NCBI GenBank assembly: GCA_016288175.1
Contig: JAEEYN010000034.1
Coordinates: forward strand, 1 to 8,000
Length of the DNA: 8,000 nt
Direction of reading: 5' to 3'
DNA from: Bacillota bacterium
GTDB lineage: Bacteria > Bacillota > Clostridia > Christensenellales > CAG-138
The translations under genes were made by a program, and so were the position numbers. Positions 5,429-8,000 of this stretch are shown here, piece after piece; position 1 is the stretch's first letter, and each line of letters opens with the position of its first letter. Below the pieces are notes generated by a model that was given only the letters and a program-made list of their open reading frames with translations, was not told the DNA's origin and ran no database searches.

Positions 5429-6610
5429 ATGCGTAAAAGAACAGTCTTTTGGAGAGCCGCCGCAGCCCTGCTGGTGTTTGCGCTGCTGCTGCCCGCTTTC
5501 GGTTCGGCCATGGCGACCGTGCATCCCCGGCCCAAGGATGAAGATAACGAGCCGGAGTATGATATGATGGCCTTTGTTTATGATAGATGGATCGTATTTG
5601 ACAGCAATAATCCTGCAATTTGGGAGTATTGCGATGATCCGGATACACCCTGTTTCCCTGATCCATTCGATGTCGGCTATATTGTTTCTGGTGGCGTCAA
5701 TATTGACGGAACAATATATGTTTCCACTACTGATATGACGGGAAATTTCGATGAGAGAAATCAATTATACATGATGGATGAAAATATGCACCCGATTGCT
5801 CTCGGAGGTTTTTCAGCACCGAAGGAAAATATCCCGAACGAGTATGGAAACTGCTACCTTATGGTGTTTTCAATGTCGTATGATGAACTCAAAGGAAATG
5901 TCTACGCGGTAGCATATTATAACATCCTTGACGGTTCAGGTAATTGGATTGATTCTATATACGGTATTGCCAGACTTGATATAGAGACCAGGGAGGCTGA
6001 GTTTTTATGCAAATGGACATACATGGGCGATGAGGATTGGGTCGGATATTTTTGGCCTGTTTCCGTTGCGTATGACAGAGAAACCGAATCGTTTTTAGTA
6101 ATAGAGGCATGGTCGAATGCGCTTGTCCGGCTTAAACCGGAAGCACCGATGGAATATGAAACGGTATGCATTCTCCCGCATGAAGCAACACAGATGGCTT
6201 TGGGCATTATAGAGCAGTTTGATCCTGTTCCGATGTATATCGACCATGAAACGAATTCGCTATGGATAAGTACTTTTATCGGCACAAACTGTGACTCTTG
6301 GCTGACGAAGATAGATCTTGATACAGGCAATGTAATTTATGATGTCCTCACTAATCGTGGTTGGATAATGCCGGATGGTACATACGGCACATGGAAGTGC
6401 TTAATGAAGTATCAGCCGAATACCCCTGTATGTCTCGGTGATGCCGACGGGAACGGTAATGTCACCGTAACCGATGCGCTGCTTGTTATGCGCTATGCAA
6501 TGGGTATAATCGGCGAGCTTGCGAATATGGAGGCGGCGGACGTCAACAACAGCGGAAATATCGACGTGACCGACGCGCTGCTGATAATGCGTATAGTAAT
6601 GGGCGTATAA
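5429..6610 (+). CDS. Secreted beta-propeller-like protein with C-terminal type I dockerin (first paralogue)
   Basis: The 393-residue protein has an N-terminal Sec signal peptide (basic MRKR, hydrophobic 10-24, likely cleavage after AMA at 27-29) and an acidic linker leading to EYDMMAFVYDRW. The body (about 43-330) has recurring strand-like units such as GTIYVS, NVYAVAYYN, SFLVIEAWSNALVRL, and SLWIS with LTKIDLDTG. These resemble beta-propeller blades, but the fold is inferred. The C-terminus (337-393) is a type I dockerin with two calcium loops: D338, D340, N342, N344, T346, D349 and D371, N373, S375, N377, D379, D382. Dockerins bind cohesin modules on scaffoldins or cell-surface proteins. 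The start is set by CGGAGGT 7 nt upstream. No catalytic domain is recognisable. The body is notably AT-rich compared with the regulator gene. Confidence 0.88.
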   Translation: MRKRTVFWRAAAALLVFALLLPAFGSAMATVHPRPKDEDNEPEYDMMAFVYDRWIVFDSNNPAIWEYCDDPDTPCFPDPFDVGYIVSGGVNIDGTIYVSTTDMTGNFDERNQLYMMDENMHPIALGGFSAPKENIPNEYGNCYLMVFSMSYDELKGNVYAVAYYNILDGSGNWIDSIYGIARLDIETREAEFLCKWTYMGDEDWVGYFWPVSVAYDRETESFLVIEAWSNALVRLKPEAPMEYETVCILPHEATQMALGIIEQFDPVPMYIDHETNSLWISTFIGTNCDSWLTKIDLDTGNVIYDVLTNRGWIMPDGTYGTWKCLMKYQPNTPVCLGDADGNGNVTVTDALLVMRYAMGIIGELANMEAADVNNSGNIDVTDALLIMRIVMGV

Positions 6611-6628
6611 CGGCGGATCTCCGTTTTC

Positions 6629-6667
6629 TTCCGCGAGGCGGGCGGTGAAGCCGCCCGCCGCGCGGAA
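6629..6667 (+). other. Long intercistronic hairpin between the two dockerin genes
   Basis: GGCGGGCGG/CCGCCCGCC (6637-6645 and 6651-6659) extend, across one A/G mismatch, into TTCCGCG/CGCGGAA (6629-6635 and 6661-6667). This makes a 16-bp stem with a TGAAG loop. No T-run follows on either strand, so it is not a standard terminator. It may stabilise the upstream mRNA or set the expression ratio of the two genes. No convincing separate promoter was seen in front of the second gene. Confidence 0.6.
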
Positions 6668-6702
6668 ACCTAAATTCTATTTGATAGATTCTGGAGGTTG
6701 AA

Positions 6703-7812
6703 ATGAAAAACAAAAGGCTTGCGGCAGCGCTGCTTGCGCTGCTCTTCGCGGCGTTCGGTCTTTTGAACGCGCTGCCGAATTTCGCCGCGAGAGCGGAAGA
6801 CGAGGATGAGTACGATATGATCGCCTACGCCTATACAAGATGGGTGAAGTTCAACAGCAGCGACCCGACTCAATGGACCTTCTGCGGTGATTCCAACGAA
6901 TTGTTCGACAATTTTCGGGCCTCCGCCGCTGTCGCGGTAGGCGGCGTTATCTACGTCACGCCTTATGACTTTTCCGGAGGTCGGTTGGAGAACTACCTTT
7001 ACAGGCTGGACGAAAATATGCATTCGGAAGCGATCGCGATGCTCACAATACCGAATTTGAATCTTCCGAGCATTTATCCATATCCGAGCGTCTATGCTAT
7101 GACCTATGCGGAAGATATCGGAAAAACCTATGCGCTGGTTAGCATTGGGTTCTGCCGCTTTGCGATCGCCGAGCTGAATCTATCAAATGCCGAGATGGAA
7201 GTTGTGTGTATATGCCCAGACACGATACTGTTTTACCCCATAACCATGACCTATTGCGGCGGCGGGCGCTTCTATATGATCGAGGCATATTCCAATTCGC
7301 TGATACTGCTCGATCCGTCTTCGCCGGAAAGCTATGAAACCGTTATGGAGCTGCCGGAAATGGCTTCGCTTTCGCCAATAGGCTTAACTGAGTTCCCGCA
7401 TATTGCGCAGTCGCTCTATTATGACAGCGAAGCGAACACCCTCCTTTGGGGAGCGGGAAGACACACATTGGTGCAAAACGGCTACGGTCCGCTTTCAAAG
7501 CTTGTGAAGATCGATCTTTCGACAAATACGATTATCTATGATATCGACATGCGCGGCGCGCATACGCCCTGCGGTTGGTACAACTGGCCCCTGAACTGCT
7601 TTATCCCCGTTTCCTCCATAGAGCAAGCCGTACCGGGCGACGCGGACGGCGACGGGAACGTAAGCGTTACGGACGCCGTGATGATCCTTCGATATGCGAT
7701 GGGCCTGATCGATGCGCTGCCGAGGCCCGGCAATGCCGATATGGACGGCGACGGCTCGATCACGGTCGCGGACGCTATACTCGTGCTGCGCGGCGCGCTC
7801 GGCACGGCCTGA
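6703..7812 (+). CDS. Secreted beta-propeller-like protein with C-terminal type I dockerin (second paralogue)
   Basis: The 369-residue protein is a clear paralogue of the preceding product. Shared landmarks include EYDM(I/M)A followed by Y.RW, LDENMH/MDENMH, IEA(Y/W)SN.L, SYETV/EYETV, and KIDL.T..IIYD/KIDLDTGNVIYD. A signal peptide (MKNKR, hydrophobic 6-24, likely cleavage after ARA at 29-31) is followed by an acidic linker. The repeat-rich body (about 36-300) looks propeller-like, without recognised catalytic residues. The type I dockerin (312-369) has loops D313, D315, D317, N319, S321, D324 and D346, D348, D350, S352, T354, D357. GGAGG (6693-6697) precedes the ATG by 5 nt. It lies 92 nt after its paralogue, separated by a stable hairpin, and is probably cotranscribed. 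A role in binding a polymer, host surface or partner protein is inferred, not shown. Confidence 0.88.
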   Translation: MKNKRLAAALLALLFAAFGLLNALPNFAARAEDEDEYDMIAYAYTRWVKFNSSDPTQWTFCGDSNELFDNFRASAAVAVGGVIYVTPYDFSGGRLENYLYRLDENMHSEAIAMLTIPNLNLPSIYPYPSVYAMTYAEDIGKTYALVSIGFCRFAIAELNLSNAEMEVVCICPDTILFYPITMTYCGGGRFYMIEAYSNSLILLDPSSPESYETVMELPEMASLSPIGLTEFPHIAQSLYYDSEANTLLWGAGRHTLVQNGYGPLSKLVKIDLSTNTIIYDIDMRGAHTPCGWYNWPLNCFIPVSSIEQAVPGDADGDGNVSVTDAVMILRYAMGLIDALPRPGNADMDGDGSITVADAILVLRGALGTA

Positions 7813-7926
7813 AAGCCCGGAAGGAAAATCGGATCCGAATAAAGAAAAAACACGGAGCGGCAATGCCCGACCGTGATAAGGAAGAAATTTAACAGCAGTC
7901 ACGATTAGACACAGCAAGGCAAAGAT

Positions 7927-7969
7927 AACCTGAGATTAGCGACGATGCTTTTCTCAGGTTTCTTTTTTT
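7927..7969 (+). terminator. Intrinsic terminator closing the dockerin unit
   Basis: AACCTGAGA and TCTCAGGTT (7927-7935 and 7952-7960) form a perfect 9-bp stem whose loop contains a further AGC/GCT pairing. It is followed directly by TCTTTTTTT. It lies about 115 nt after the second dockerin gene. The stretch 7813-7926 shows no supported gene, and nothing is recognisable in 7971-8000. Confidence 0.88.
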
Positions 7970-8000
7970 GCAAAATCAAATTCGCACATTCGTCAAAACA

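Noticed and set aside
5422..5436. A four-codon frame beginning at the first ATG after the dockerin ribosome binding site
   Set aside because: Its ATG lies only one base after GGAGG, too close for efficient initiation, and it stops after four codons. The ATG at 5429 is correctly spaced and gives a signal peptide.
7495..7917. Minus-strand frames opposite the end of the second dockerin gene
   Set aside because: They are antisense to the dockerin calcium loops and lack supporting signals.
1..8000. CRISPR arrays, tRNA or rRNA genes, insertion sequences
   Set aside because: No regularly spaced direct repeats, no tRNA cloverleaf or rRNA sequence that I could recognise, and no transposase-like frame were seen.

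Overview
The window looks like a chromosomal segment from an anaerobic Firmicute of the class Clostridia, probably an Oscillospirales or Ruminococcus-like gut or rumen bacterium. This is an inference from four things: type I dockerin modules on secreted proteins, strong AGGAGG-type ribosome binding sites, a BMP-family lipoprotein, and GC-rich core genes. No 16S rRNA gene or other decisive marker is present.

Minus-strand half (1-3900). Read in transcription order, the minus strand carries a BMP-family substrate-binding lipoprotein (3819-2581) with its own promoter, a palindrome at the transcription start and a strong terminator. Next come a PHP-family metal-dependent phosphoesterase (2481-1780), then rpsO (ribosomal protein S15, 1478-1215), then pnp (polynucleotide phosphorylase, from 1005 and running off the left edge). 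rpsO has a good sigma-70-type promoter and a long (about 190 nt) GC-rich structured leader. The rpsO-pnp junction contains three hairpins, matching the common bacterial rpsO-pnp arrangement.

Plus-strand half (4000-8000). Divergent from the BMP gene is a 377-residue putative regulator with an ArsR-type winged helix at its C-terminus (4081-5214). It is followed by a strong terminator and then two tandem paralogous genes (5429-6610 and 6703-7812). Each encodes a signal peptide, a repeat-rich beta-propeller-like body and a C-terminal type I dockerin. A terminator at 7927-7969 closes the unit.

The most interesting observation is that the regulator's promoter (4007-4038) and the dockerin-gene promoter (5345-5376) match at 28 of 32 positions without gaps. 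The match covers the -35, spacer and -10, and contains a 19-bp imperfect dyad. The simplest reading is a self-contained module in which the ArsR-like protein represses itself and the adjacent pair of secreted dockerin proteins in response to an unknown signal. The pair is lower in GC than the flanking core genes, which fits an accessory module. What the propeller-dockerin proteins bind, and which cohesin they dock to, cannot be read from this window.
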